Assembly (NCBI GenBank): GCA_910575435.1
Contig: CAJTGI010000002.1
Coordinates: 1-64,000, forward strand
Origin: Clostridiaceae bacterium
Lineage (GTDB): Bacteria; Bacillota; Clostridia; Lachnospirales; Lachnospiraceae
Direction: 5' to 3'
DNA length: 64,000 bases
Positions 54,369 through 62,761 of the stretch are shown here, in pieces. The notes under the pieces are model-generated. The model ran no database searches, was not told the origin of the DNA, and saw only the letters and a list, made by a program, of their open reading frames with translations. The number at the start of each line of letters is the position of its first letter. Position 1 is the stretch's first letter. Position numbers and translations under genes: made by a program.

Positions 54369-55205
54369 ATGTCAGACAACTGGGTAGTCCAGAACTTGGA
54401 GAACGCCCTTGACACATGGAATGAAAAGTTAGCCGAGATATGGCAGCTCATCACCCAATCCCCAGAAACCTTTAAAGGCGGTGCGATATGGAAAGTCATC
54501 GTTGACATCCACGGGGCGTTGCAGGCGATAGGTCTTGCCCTGCTCGTGCTGTTCTTTGTCGTGGGCGTGATGCGTACCTGCGGCGACTTCGCAAGCGTGA
54601 AGAAGCCCGAACACGCCTTGAAGCTGTTCATCCGCTTTGCTCTTGCGAAAGGCGCGGTCACTTACGGCTTGGAGCTGATGATGGCTCTGTTTAAAATCGT
54701 GCAGGGCGTGATTTCCGCCATTATGAAAGCCGCAGGCTTCGGCTCGGCGCAGAAAACGGTTCTGCCGCAGGAGATTGTGACAGCCGTGGAGGACTGCGGC
54801 TTTTTCGAGAGCATCCCCTTATGGGCGGTCACGCTGATAGGAGGGCTGTTCATCACGGTGCTGTCGTTCATTATGATAATGTCGGTGTACGGCAGGTTTT
54901 TTAAGCTGTACCTTTATACCGCCATCGCCCCCGTGCCGCTGTCCTCGTTTGCGGGAGAGCCGAGCCAGAGCGTGGGGAAGAGCTTCATCAAAAGCTACTC
55001 CGCCGTCTGCCTAGAGGGGGCAATCATCGTGCTTGCCTGCATCATCTTCTCGGTGTTTGCGGCGTCCCCACCCGCAGTCAACCCCGATGCGGCGGCAGTC
55101 ACGATGGTATGGGGCTATATCGGGGAATTGGTGTTCAATATGCTCGTCCTTGTCGGTGCGGTCAAGATGGCAGACCGTGTGGTAAGGGAGATGATGGGCT
55201 TGTAA
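54369..55205 (+). CDS. VirB6/TrbL-like membrane channel protein
   Basis: 278 residues with about five to six hydrophobic segments (IGLALLVLFFVVGVM, LWAVTLIGGLFITVLSFIMIM, LEGAIIVLACIIFSVFAA and others). It contains the conserved LYTAIAPVPLSSFAGE block of this family in clostridial ICEs. It would form part of the inner-membrane pore. CGGAGGTGG is upstream. Confidence 0.85.
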   Translation: MSDNWVVQNLENALDTWNEKLAEIWQLITQSPETFKGGAIWKVIVDIHGALQAIGLALLVLFFVVGVMRTCGDFASVKKPEHALKLFIRFALAKGAVTYGLELMMALFKIVQGVISAIMKAAGFGSAQKTVLPQEIVTAVEDCGFFESIPLWAVTLIGGLFITVLSFIMIMSVYGRFFKLYLYTAIAPVPLSSFAGEPSQSVGKSFIKSYSAVCLEGAIIVLACIIFSVFAASPPAVNPDAAAVTMVWGYIGELVFNMLVLVGAVKMADRVVREMMGL

Positions 55206-55231
55206 TTATCCAACAGGAAAGGAAAATTGAA

Positions 55232-55468
55232 ATGAAAAAAGAAACGAAATATTACCAGAATTATGATATTCATTTGTTAAATGGAGAAGTCATCGGGGCT
55301 TCCGAAGCCTATGACCTGCCTGCTGAAAAAGGACTGGTCGGAAAATTTGAAAAAGCGGACGATAACGAGATATTTGAAATCGGGGATGCCATTTCTGGAT
55401 TTGCGTATATCCCGAAACGCAGTATCCTCTTTATTTCGACGGGGGATGTCAGGGAGGGGCGGTGCTGA
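55232..55468 (+). CDS. small element protein between VirB6- and PrgI-like genes
   Basis: 78 residues, probably beta-rich (YDIHLLNGEVIGASE, AYIPKRSILFISTGD), no membrane segment. AGGAAAGG is upstream of ATG 55232. It ends one base before prgI. Function unknown. Confidence 0.65.
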   Translation: MKKETKYYQNYDIHLLNGEVIGASEAYDLPAEKGLVGKFEKADDNEIFEIGDAISGFAYIPKRSILFISTGDVREGRC

Positions 55469-55469
55469 T

Positions 55470-55922
55470 ATGGAAGTCAAGATAAATAAGGAAATCCGCA
55501 ACTACACGGAATCCATGTTCTTCGGGCTGTCGATGCGGCAGTTCCTGTTTTCCGTGCTTGCCTGCGGCGTGGCGGTCGGCTTGTTCTTCCTGCTCCGTGG
55601 CAGGTTCGGGACGGAAACAGTAAGCTGGATGTGCATCTTGGGGGCTTCCCCTTTTGCGGTCATGGGATTTGTAAGGTACAACGGCATGACCGCCGAGCAG
55701 TTTGTGTGGGCGTGGATAAAGTCGCAGTTTCTGATGCCGAAGAAGATTTTATTTGTCCCAGAGAATTTATATTACGAAGCGGTGAAGCAGGCACTGGACG
55801 CACATGAGAAAGGATTGCCCGCCGTGCAGGAGAAGAAACGGAAAAAGGGGAAACGCAGAAAAAAAGAACAAAGACAGACGGGCGAAAGCAGCCCAAGAAA
55901 TCAAGAAAGCGCAAGGAGGTAG
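55470..55922 (+). CDS. PrgI-family membrane protein
   Basis: 150 residues. EVKINKEIRNYTESMFFGLSMRQ opens the PrgI domain, followed by two membrane helices (about 20-40 and 48-68) and a basic Lys/Arg-rich tail. PrgI sits next to VirB4 in Gram-positive T4SS and likely docks it to the membrane. ATG 55470 behind GGGAGGGG; longer in-frame starts overlap the small gene upstream. Confidence 0.9.
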   Translation: MEVKINKEIRNYTESMFFGLSMRQFLFSVLACGVAVGLFFLLRGRFGTETVSWMCILGASPFAVMGFVRYNGMTAEQFVWAWIKSQFLMPKKILFVPENLYYEAVKQALDAHEKGLPAVQEKKRKKGKRRKKEQRQTGESSPRNQESARR

Positions 55923-55925
55923 ATT

Positions 55926-58259
55926 ATGATTAAGACGCTGAAAACGCTGTTCAAGCAGGACAGGGAGAAATTCATCGTGCCGAAGTCGGTGCAGGCGGTC
56001 ATCCCGTTAAAGACCATGTGGGAGGACGGCATTTTCCTCGTGGGCAGGAACAAATACGCAAAGACATTTAAGTTTGAGGACATCAACTACGCCGTGGCAA
56101 GCCGTGAGGACAAGGAAGCGATGTTCCTCGAATACTCGGAGCTTCTTAACGCCCTCGATAGCGGGGCGACCACGAAAATCACGATAAACAATCGCAGGCT
56201 CAATAAAGCGGACTTTGAGCAGACCATCTTAATCCCGATGGCGGAGGACGATTTGGATAAATACCGCAAAGAGTATAACAAGATGCTGCTCGATAAAGCA
56301 ACGGGGGCAAACTCCACCGTGCAGGATAAATATGTGACGGTTTCCGTCTGCAAGAAGAACATTGAGGAAGCGAGGAATTATTTTGCCCGTGTCGGTGCTG
56401 ACCTTATCGGGCATTTTAACCGTTTAGGCTCGAAGTGTACGGAACTGGATGCTAACGACAAGCTGCGTATCTTCCATGATTTTTACCGCACGGGCGAGGA
56501 AACGGCGTTCTCCTTTGACATGGTGCAGACCATGCGGAAAGGACACGACTTCAAGGACTATATCTGCCCCGACTCCTTTGAGTTTGAGAAAGATTATTTT
56601 AAGATGGGCAACCGCTACGGGCGTGTGATATTCCTCAGAGAGTACGCCGCCTATATCAAGGACAGCATGGTGGCGGAGCTTTGCGAATTAAACCGTAACA
56701 TGATGCTCTCTGTTGATGTTGTTCCTGTTCCCACAGACGAAGCCGTGCGGGAGGTGGAAAACCGTCTTTTAGGCGTGGAAACCAACATCACGAACTGGCA
56801 GAGGAAACAGAACCAGAACAACAATTTTTCCGCCGTCATCCCCTACGACTTGGAACAGCAGAGAAAGGAAAGCAAGGAATTTCTGGACGATTTGACGACC
56901 CGTGACCAGAGGATGATGTTTGCCGTGCTTACGATGGTGCATACCGCAGACACCAAAGAGCAGCTTGACAATGACACGGAAGCCCTGCTCACGACGGCAA
57001 GGAAGCATCTCTGCCAGTTTGCCGTGCTGAAGTACCAGCAGATGGACGGTCTGAACACCGCCCTGCCGTTCGGCGTGAGGAAAATAGATGCCCTGCGTAC
57101 CCTCACCACGGAGAGCCTTGCGGTGTTTATTCCTTTCCGTGTGCAGGAAATCTACCATAAGGACGGCGTGTATTACGGGCAGAACGTCATTTCAAAGAAC
57201 ATGATTATCGCCAACCGCCGCCACCTTTTGAACGGAAATTCCTTTATCCTCGGCGTGTCTGGTGCGGGCAAATCCTTTACGGCAAAGGAGGAAATGACGA
57301 ACATCATTCTGACCGACCCTAACGCCGATGTCTTGGTCATAGACCCCGAACGAGAGTACGCCCCTCTTGTAAAGGCGATGCAGGGCGAGGTTATCCACAT
57401 CTCGGCGACGAGCGACAACCACATCAACGCAATGGACATGAACTCTGATTACGGCGACGGTGCGAACCCCGTCATCTTGAAGTCAGAGTTTATTTTATCC
57501 CTCTGCGAGCAGCTTATCGGCGGGGCAAGCCTTGGGGCAAAGCAGAAATCCATCATTGACCGCTGCACGGCGAGCGTCTACCGCCATTACCAGCAGGGCA
57601 ACTATATGGGTACACCTCCGACCTTGCAGGACTTCCGTGAGGAGCTGTTAAAACAGGACGAGCCAGAAGCGCAGGAAATCGCCCTTGCGATTGAGCTGTT
57701 TACGGACGGCAGTTTGAATACCTTTGCCAAGCATACGAACGTGGACACCCACAGCCGCCTTATCTGCTACGACATCCTCGATTTGGGCAAGCAGTTACAG
57801 CCTATCGGTATGCTTGTCGTCCTCGACAGCATTTTAAACCGCATCACCCAGAACAGGGCGAAAGGCAGGAACACCTTTATTTTCATTGACGAGATTTATC
57901 TGCTCTTTCAGCATGAATACTCGGCTAACTTCCTCTTTACCCTCTGGAAGCGTGTGCGTAAGTACGGGGCGTACTGTACTGGAATTACGCAGAACGTGGA
58001 CGACCTCTTGCAGAGCCATACGGCGAGGACGATGCTTGCCAACTCTGAATTTATCATCATGCTGAACCAAGCATCCACAGACCGTATTGAGCTTGCGAAG
58101 CTCCTTAACATCTCCGATTTACAGATGAGCTATATCACGAATGTTGGTGCGGGGCAGGGGTTACTCAAAGTCGGCAGCTCCCTTGTGCCGTTCGTTAATA
58201 AGTTCCCACGCAATACGGAGCTGTATAAGCTGATGACGACTAAATTTGGGGAGTGCTAA
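55926..58259 (+). CDS. virB4: VirB4/TraE-type secretion ATPase
   Basis: 777 residues. Walker A is SGAGKS (about 445-450) in LGVSGAGKSFTAKEE; VLVIDPEREYAPLV follows; Walker B is FIFIDEIYLLF (about 650). It energises assembly of the transfer channel. AAGGAGG precedes the ATG, three bases after prgI. Typical length. Confidence 0.96.
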   Translation: MIKTLKTLFKQDREKFIVPKSVQAVIPLKTMWEDGIFLVGRNKYAKTFKFEDINYAVASREDKEAMFLEYSELLNALDSGATTKITINNRRLNKADFEQTILIPMAEDDLDKYRKEYNKMLLDKATGANSTVQDKYVTVSVCKKNIEEARNYFARVGADLIGHFNRLGSKCTELDANDKLRIFHDFYRTGEETAFSFDMVQTMRKGHDFKDYICPDSFEFEKDYFKMGNRYGRVIFLREYAAYIKDSMVAELCELNRNMMLSVDVVPVPTDEAVREVENRLLGVETNITNWQRKQNQNNNFSAVIPYDLEQQRKESKEFLDDLTTRDQRMMFAVLTMVHTADTKEQLDNDTEALLTTARKHLCQFAVLKYQQMDGLNTALPFGVRKIDALRTLTTESLAVFIPFRVQEIYHKDGVYYGQNVISKNMIIANRRHLLNGNSFILGVSGAGKSFTAKEEMTNIILTDPNADVLVIDPEREYAPLVKAMQGEVIHISATSDNHINAMDMNSDYGDGANPVILKSEFILSLCEQLIGGASLGAKQKSIIDRCTASVYRHYQQGNYMGTPPTLQDFREELLKQDEPEAQEIALAIELFTDGSLNTFAKHTNVDTHSRLICYDILDLGKQLQPIGMLVVLDSILNRITQNRAKGRNTFIFIDEIYLLFQHEYSANFLFTLWKRVRKYGAYCTGITQNVDDLLQSHTARTMLANSEFIIMLNQASTDRIELAKLLNISDLQMSYITNVGAGQGLLKVGSSLVPFVNKFPRNTELYKLMTTKFGEC

Positions 58260-58273
58260 AAGGAGGGATTTTT

Positions 58274-58678
58274 ATGTCAGAGATAAGATTCCGCAACGCA
58301 GCCCACCGTGATTTTTTTCTGGAAAGCATGATGAAATGCAGGGTAAACGACTGCTACCACAGGGCGTTTTTCTATGTGATGGGGATTGCGGGGGAAACAA
58401 GGCAGAACATCAACGCCATGTTCGATTTTAAGACGGACTGCATCAAGCCAGAGGGGATGCACGGCGGATGGCAGACAAGCGGCACGGTCAAGGTCTGCCA
58501 CCTTGCTTTTAACCTCTGGAACGGTTACGCCGAGGAGGGGCGTGAGAAACTGTTTACGCCAGAAGAATTGTTCTGCTGCGAGTTCGCCCCGTATTTCATG
58601 GAGGGCATCAAGGCACGGTATCCCGAATATTGCAGGGACTTACCCACGCCCAAGAAGCAGGCGGAGCATACACGGTAA
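58274..58678 (+). CDS. conserved element protein (DUF6075-like)
   Basis: 134 residues, soluble. FRNAAHRDFFLESMMKCRVNDCYHRAFFYVMGI and LTLEELFCCEFAPYFMEGIKARYPEYC-like text recalls a small family I know as DUF6075 from gut Clostridia mobile elements and phages. GGAGGG is upstream of ATG 58274. Function unknown. Confidence 0.7.
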   Translation: MSEIRFRNAAHRDFFLESMMKCRVNDCYHRAFFYVMGIAGETRQNINAMFDFKTDCIKPEGMHGGWQTSGTVKVCHLAFNLWNGYAEEGREKLFTPEELFCCEFAPYFMEGIKARYPEYCRDLPTPKKQAEHTR

Positions 58679-58701
58679 CTGAAAATAAATGTCAAGGAAT
58701 T

Positions 58702-58790
58702 ACCCTGCGGGCATACGTCTATGCCCAAAAGCAGGGCAAGAACAAAGAAACACCCTGCGGGCATACCCCTATGCCCAGAAAGCAGGGCAG
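58702..58790. repeat. two tandem hairpin repeats upstream of sortase
   Basis: Two near-identical units start at 58702 and 58752 (period about 50). Each has outer arms CCCTGC/GCAGGG (58703-58708 with 58731-58736; 58753-58758 with 58782-58787) and an inner GGGCATA/TATGCCC stem. There is no following T-run, so terminators are less likely than an RNA- or protein-binding site. Confidence 0.75.
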
Positions 58791-58811
58791 AATTAAGGAA
58801 AGGAATAGCCT

Positions 58812-59597
58812 ATGAATCTGAAAAACTATAAATGTATTCTCTGTACCGCCGCCGCTGTTACCCTTTTGGGAGCGGCGGTTTTTTGCGGCTTTAAGATTTA
58901 CAGCCATTACCAGCAGATAGACGAGCAGACGGAAGCCTTTGCGGAGATTGCCGAGGTTGTGGAGAACGCCGAGCCAGAGGAAGAACCGCCCAGAGATAAG
59001 GATATGCCCGTCAGCGAGGGCGAGGACATTCTTGCGAAATACAAAGAGCTGTATTTGCAGAATGAGGATATGGTCGGGTGGATTGCCATTGACGGAACAG
59101 GCATCAACTACCCCGTCATGCAGAGTAAAAACAATCCGAATTTCTATCTGAAGCACAGCTTTGAAAAGGAATACAGCGATTTGGGAGTGCCGTATATCCA
59201 AGAGGACTGCGACATCCCCACAAGCGACAATCTGGTTATTTACGGACACCACATCAAAGGCGGCAGGATGTTCGGGGCGTTGGAAGATTACAAATCCAAG
59301 AGCTTTTATGAGAAGCATAAGACCGTCCAGTTTGACACGCTCACGGAGCAGGCAGCGTATGAAATCATCGCCGTTTTTAAGACCGTGGCATACAGCTCGG
59401 AGGGCTACCGCTACTATGATTTTGTCAATGCGGAGAATGAAAAAGAGTTTGACGCCTATGTCGGGAAGTGTAAGGAGCTTGCCTTGTATGATACGGGTGT
59501 GACAGCCCAATACGGCGACAGGCTCATTACCCTCTCCACCTGCGAATACTCGGCACAGAACGGCAGGCTTGTCGTCGTGGCAAAAAAGGTAAATTGA
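58812..59597 (+). CDS. srtB: class B sortase
   Basis: 261 residues. An N-terminal membrane helix (about 8-28), then the sortase fold with His146 in YGHHIKGG, Cys244 in LSTCEYS and Arg252 in NGRLVVVAKKV. The WIAIDGTGINYPVMQ block is typical for SrtB of ICEs. It probably joins the element's own TPKTG adhesin, or a transfer protein, to the cell wall. AAAGGAA is upstream. Confidence 0.95.
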   Translation: MNLKNYKCILCTAAAVTLLGAAVFCGFKIYSHYQQIDEQTEAFAEIAEVVENAEPEEEPPRDKDMPVSEGEDILAKYKELYLQNEDMVGWIAIDGTGINYPVMQSKNNPNFYLKHSFEKEYSDLGVPYIQEDCDIPTSDNLVIYGHHIKGGRMFGALEDYKSKSFYEKHKTVQFDTLTEQAAYEIIAVFKTVAYSSEGYRYYDFVNAENEKEFDAYVGKCKELALYDTGVTAQYGDRLITLSTCEYSAQNGRLVVVAKKVN

Positions 59598-59635
59598 CAT
59601 GACCGCAAATCTTCTGGGAAAGGAGGTCGGATTTT

Positions 59636-61453
59636 ATGGCTGATATAAAGACCAGAGATGCGGTCAGAGGCACGATTAAGACGCTTGATAAGGCGGCTGT
59701 TGCAGGGGAACGCATGAAATCCGCTTACGCAAAGACAAAGGACAAGGCGGAGCAGGGATATTATGCAGAGGAAAATTCCCCCACGGAATATGCCGCCGAC
59801 AAGGTTTCCCATGCTTCGGGGCGTATCAGGGACGAGGGCATCCACCAATTTAATAAGCAGGGGCAGAAAAACACCCAGATTACCAAAGAAAATATCGGTA
59901 AGGCAAAGGATAAAATTGCCGATTTTAAGGCAAAGCGGGCGAAGAAAGCCGCAGAGCAGAAAACAATGCGGAATAAGGCAGAACAAAACGCCATGCGTAC
60001 AATGGGACAGGACGGCTTGCAGGAAATACAAGGGACTGCAAGCCGTCCCGCTGTTTCCGCTGCTCCTGCCAAGACCGAAACGCCCCAGACGGCGGCAAAC
60101 TCGCTGATAAAGACCAGACAGCAGGGAAAGCGGACGATAAAGACAACCGCCAGAAATGCGGAAAAAACCGTCAAGACCACAGCCAAAGGCACAGTCAAGG
60201 CGACGGAAAAAGGCGTGAAAACCGCAAAGGCGACATCCAAGACAGCGATTAAGACCACCGAGCAGACCGCAAAGGCGGCACAGAAAACGGCGAAAGCATC
60301 TGCCAAAGCCGCCCAGAAAGCGGCGCAGACGGCAAAAGTCACCGCAAAAGCGACAGCCGAAGCGACGAAAGCCACGGTCAAGGCTACCATTGCGGCGGTC
60401 AAGGCAATCATAGCGGGGACAAAAGCGTTGATTTCTGCCCTTATCGCGGGCGGCTGGATTGCCATTGTGATAATCATTATCGTCGTCCTGCTTGGGTGCG
60501 CCGTTTCCCTGTTCGGGGGCGGCAGCGACAGCACTTCCTATACCCCTGTCAGTGCGGAAGTGGAAGCCTACACGCCGCTGATACAGAAGTATGCGAAGCA
60601 GTACGGAATCCCCGAATATGTGGAGCTGATAAAGGCGGTGATGATGCAGGAATCTGGCGGCAAAGGCAGCGACCCGATGCAGGCGGCGGAGGGGAGTTTC
60701 AACAAGAAATACCCCCATGAGCCGAATGGTATTAAAGACCCCGAATATTCCATCGAGTGCGGCGTGCAGGAACTGAAAGCTGCACTTGTTTCAGCCGAGG
60801 TGGAGAACCCGATTGACATGGAGCGCATCAAGCTCGCCCTGCAGGGCTACAACTTTGGGAACGGGTATATCTCATGGGCAAAGACCAACTACGGCGGCTA
60901 TTCCTATGCAAATGCGGTGGAATTTTCCGCAATGCAGGCACAGCGGCTCGGTTGGGAGAAGTACGGCGACACGCAGTACCCCGCCCATGTGTTACGCTAC
61001 TACCCATACGGGCGGGCGTTTACAAGCGGTGGCAATCAAGCCATCGTAGAAGTGGCTCTGACGCAGCTTGGCAACGAGGGAGGTCAGCCTTATTGGAGCT
61101 GGTACGGCTTTGGCGGGCGTGTGGAATGGTGTGCATGTTTTGTGTCGTGGTGCGCCGACCAGTGCGGCTATCTGGAAAGCGGAATTGTGCCGAAATTCTC
61201 CCTCTGCTCGGACGGCGTGAACTGGTTCAAGGGCAAAGGACAGTGGAAGGACAAAAACTATGAGCCGCAGGCAGGCGACCTTATTTTCTTTGATTGGGGG
61301 AGCGACGGCTCAATCGACCATGTGGGAATCGTGGAGAAATGCGAGAATGGAACGGTTTATACCGTGGAGGGTAACTCTGGGGATGCCTGCAAACAGCAGA
61401 GCTATCCAGTCGGGAGCGGCTCAATATACGGCTACGGATGCCCAAACTATTAG
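59636..61453 (+). CDS. VirB1-like bifunctional hydrolase (lysozyme plus CHAP)
   Basis: 605 residues. A basic N-terminal part (1-270) with a long Lys/Ala/Thr-rich helical repeat; one membrane helix (about 272-295); a lysozyme-like domain (about 320-430; VMMQESGGKGSDPMQA with the catalytic Glu); and a CHAP/NlpC-P60-type amidase domain (about 475-600; Cys in EWCACFVSWCADQCGY, His in IDHVGIVE). It opens the peptidoglycan for the conjugation channel. AAAGGAGG precedes the ATG. Last gene of the transfer block, convergent with the XRE gene. Confidence 0.93.
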   Translation: MADIKTRDAVRGTIKTLDKAAVAGERMKSAYAKTKDKAEQGYYAEENSPTEYAADKVSHASGRIRDEGIHQFNKQGQKNTQITKENIGKAKDKIADFKAKRAKKAAEQKTMRNKAEQNAMRTMGQDGLQEIQGTASRPAVSAAPAKTETPQTAANSLIKTRQQGKRTIKTTARNAEKTVKTTAKGTVKATEKGVKTAKATSKTAIKTTEQTAKAAQKTAKASAKAAQKAAQTAKVTAKATAEATKATVKATIAAVKAIIAGTKALISALIAGGWIAIVIIIIVVLLGCAVSLFGGGSDSTSYTPVSAEVEAYTPLIQKYAKQYGIPEYVELIKAVMMQESGGKGSDPMQAAEGSFNKKYPHEPNGIKDPEYSIECGVQELKAALVSAEVENPIDMERIKLALQGYNFGNGYISWAKTNYGGYSYANAVEFSAMQAQRLGWEKYGDTQYPAHVLRYYPYGRAFTSGGNQAIVEVALTQLGNEGGQPYWSWYGFGGRVEWCACFVSWCADQCGYLESGIVPKFSLCSDGVNWFKGKGQWKDKNYEPQAGDLIFFDWGSDGSIDHVGIVEKCENGTVYTVEGNSGDACKQQSYPVGSGSIYGYGCPNY

Positions 61454-61480
61454 TTGGGCGGAGCAAAAGGAAACCAGAGG

Positions 61481-61840
61481 TCAATCCTCTGGCTCTTTTG
61501 CTTTACATAGCCCGTTTACAGTTGCTTCAACAACGGACAGTTCTTTGTCATCCAGTCGGTCAAGCATAGCATCCAAACGTCTTCGGATAGAACTTTTCTT
61601 TGCTTTTTCCTCAGTATGTATATGTTCGTCAACTGATACATCAAACATTGTGATAAGTTGAAGGAATAGCTCTATGCTTGGATACTGCCCCTCATTTTCA
61701 ACAGCTTGAAGATGTCTGGGATTATAATCAATAATCTCCGCAAGCTGTTCTCTGGTCACGCCTTGAGCTTTACGGGCTTTTTTGATTGCCAGTCCTAACG
61801 GTCTGAAATCAAAGTCAAAATCGTTGTTTCTTTTGTCCAT
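61481..61840 (-). CDS. XRE-family transcriptional regulator
   Basis: 119 residues. A helix-turn-helix of the XRE/Cro type (about 16-68; IKKARKAQGVTREQLAEIIDYNPRHLQAVENEGQYPS) and a charged C-terminal helix. The only minus-strand gene of the ICE, read towards the transfer block and divergent from the two-component operon. AGGTGG precedes the ATG. It probably controls transfer or excision genes. Confidence 0.9.
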   Translation of the reverse strand: MDKRNNDFDFDFRPLGLAIKKARKAQGVTREQLAEIIDYNPRHLQAVENEGQYPSIELFLQLITMFDVSVDEHIHTEEKAKKSSIRRRLDAMLDRLDDKELSVVEATVNGLCKAKEPED

Positions 61841-61977
61841 TCGTTCACCACCTGTACTCTGAAAATTTTTACCCTTATATTTTACAGAGGTGTAGTATCC
61901 TATGAAACGATGTGAAATCTCTGGTTATAAGAGATTTTATCTCCTATTACAAGAGAGGAAAAATCCTATTTACATAA

Positions 61978-62006
61978 TTGTTGCTATTTATATAAGCGGT
62001 TATAAT
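61978..62006 (+). promoter_or_regulatory. promoter of the two-component operon
   Basis: TTGTTG (61978-61983), 17-base spacer, TATAAT (62001-62006). About 90 bases before the response-regulator start, with the palindromic site between. Confidence 0.6.
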
Positions 62007-62051
62007 AGATGTAAGTTAGCACATAAATGGATGTTCTTTCTAAAATTTCAC

Positions 62052-62075
62052 ATTCGCTCCATATTGGAGTGTTAA
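62052..62075. promoter_or_regulatory. putative regulator binding site ahead of the response regulator
   Basis: CTCCATATTGGAG (62057-62069), nearly palindromic, followed by TGTTA. The site at 63952-63964 (TTCCATATAGGAA, again followed by TGTTA) matches at 10 of 13 positions. It lies downstream of the predicted promoter, which fits autorepression. Confidence 0.5.
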
Positions 62076-62097
62076 ACTGAAAAAAGAGGTGATTAAT

Positions 62098-62760
62098 ATG
62101 GCGACATTACTTATTGTTGAAGATGACCGAAAAACAAATGAAGCGATTTGCGAGTATTTGAAATTAGCGGGACACAAATTAATTCCTGCATATGACGGGG
62201 AATCTGCGCTGCAATGTTTTAGCAATAGCAGGATTGACTTAATTGTACTTGACATTATGCTTCCAAAAATATCGGGACTTTCTGTTTTGCATGAAATCAG
62301 AGAAAAAAGTTCTGTCCCGATACTTATGCTAACAGCAATAGGGGACGAATATACACAAGTTTCCAGCTTTGACGGACAGGCAGATGACTATATCGTAAAA
62401 CCCTTTTCCATGATTTTGTTAGGGCGGCGCATTACTGCACTTTTAAGAAGAAGCGGAAAGGGGATTTTGCCAGATACAATCGAATTTGGAAATGTAATTG
62501 TAGATTTTTTAGGTTATACAGCAAAAGATGACAATGGAAAAATCGACGTTACTCCAAAAGAGATTGACTTGCTGAAATTGTTTGTGGAGCATAAAGGACT
62601 GGTTCTGACCCGTTCCCAGATACTTGACGATTTATGGGGCGACAGCCATCCTATTATTGACAGGACAGTAGATACTTATATAAAAAACCTGCGAAAAAAA
62701 CTGCATCTTGACTGCATTGTTACTGTAAAAGGAATTGGATATAAATATGAGGTGGACTAA
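62098..62760 (+). CDS. OmpR/PhoB-type response regulator
   Basis: 220 residues. Receiver domain with Asp9, Asp10 and phospho-acceptor Asp52 (IVLDIMLPKISG) and Lys in YIVKPFS; winged-helix DNA-binding domain (VTPKEIDLLKLFVEHKGLVLTRSQIL, TVDTYIKNLRKKL). AAAGAGGTG precedes ATG 62098. Resembles regulators of peptide-antibiotic resistance transporters; those would be downstream, outside the window. Confidence 0.95.
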   Translation: MATLLIVEDDRKTNEAICEYLKLAGHKLIPAYDGESALQCFSNSRIDLIVLDIMLPKISGLSVLHEIREKSSVPILMLTAIGDEYTQVSSFDGQADDYIVKPFSMILLGRRITALLRRSGKGILPDTIEFGNVIVDFLGYTAKDDNGKIDVTPKEIDLLKLFVEHKGLVLTRSQILDDLWGDSHPIIDRTVDTYIKNLRKKLHLDCIVTVKGIGYKYEVD

Positions 62761-62761
62761 T

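Noticed and set aside
58719-59600. 293-residue minus-strand frame opposite the sortase
   Set aside because: Antisense to a clear sortase with all catalytic residues; no start signal.
59456-60718. 420-residue minus-strand frame across the sortase/lysozyme genes
   Set aside because: It is a complement of the Lys/Ala-rich repeat region of the lysozyme gene, and its Arg/Cys-rich text looks like an antisense artefact.
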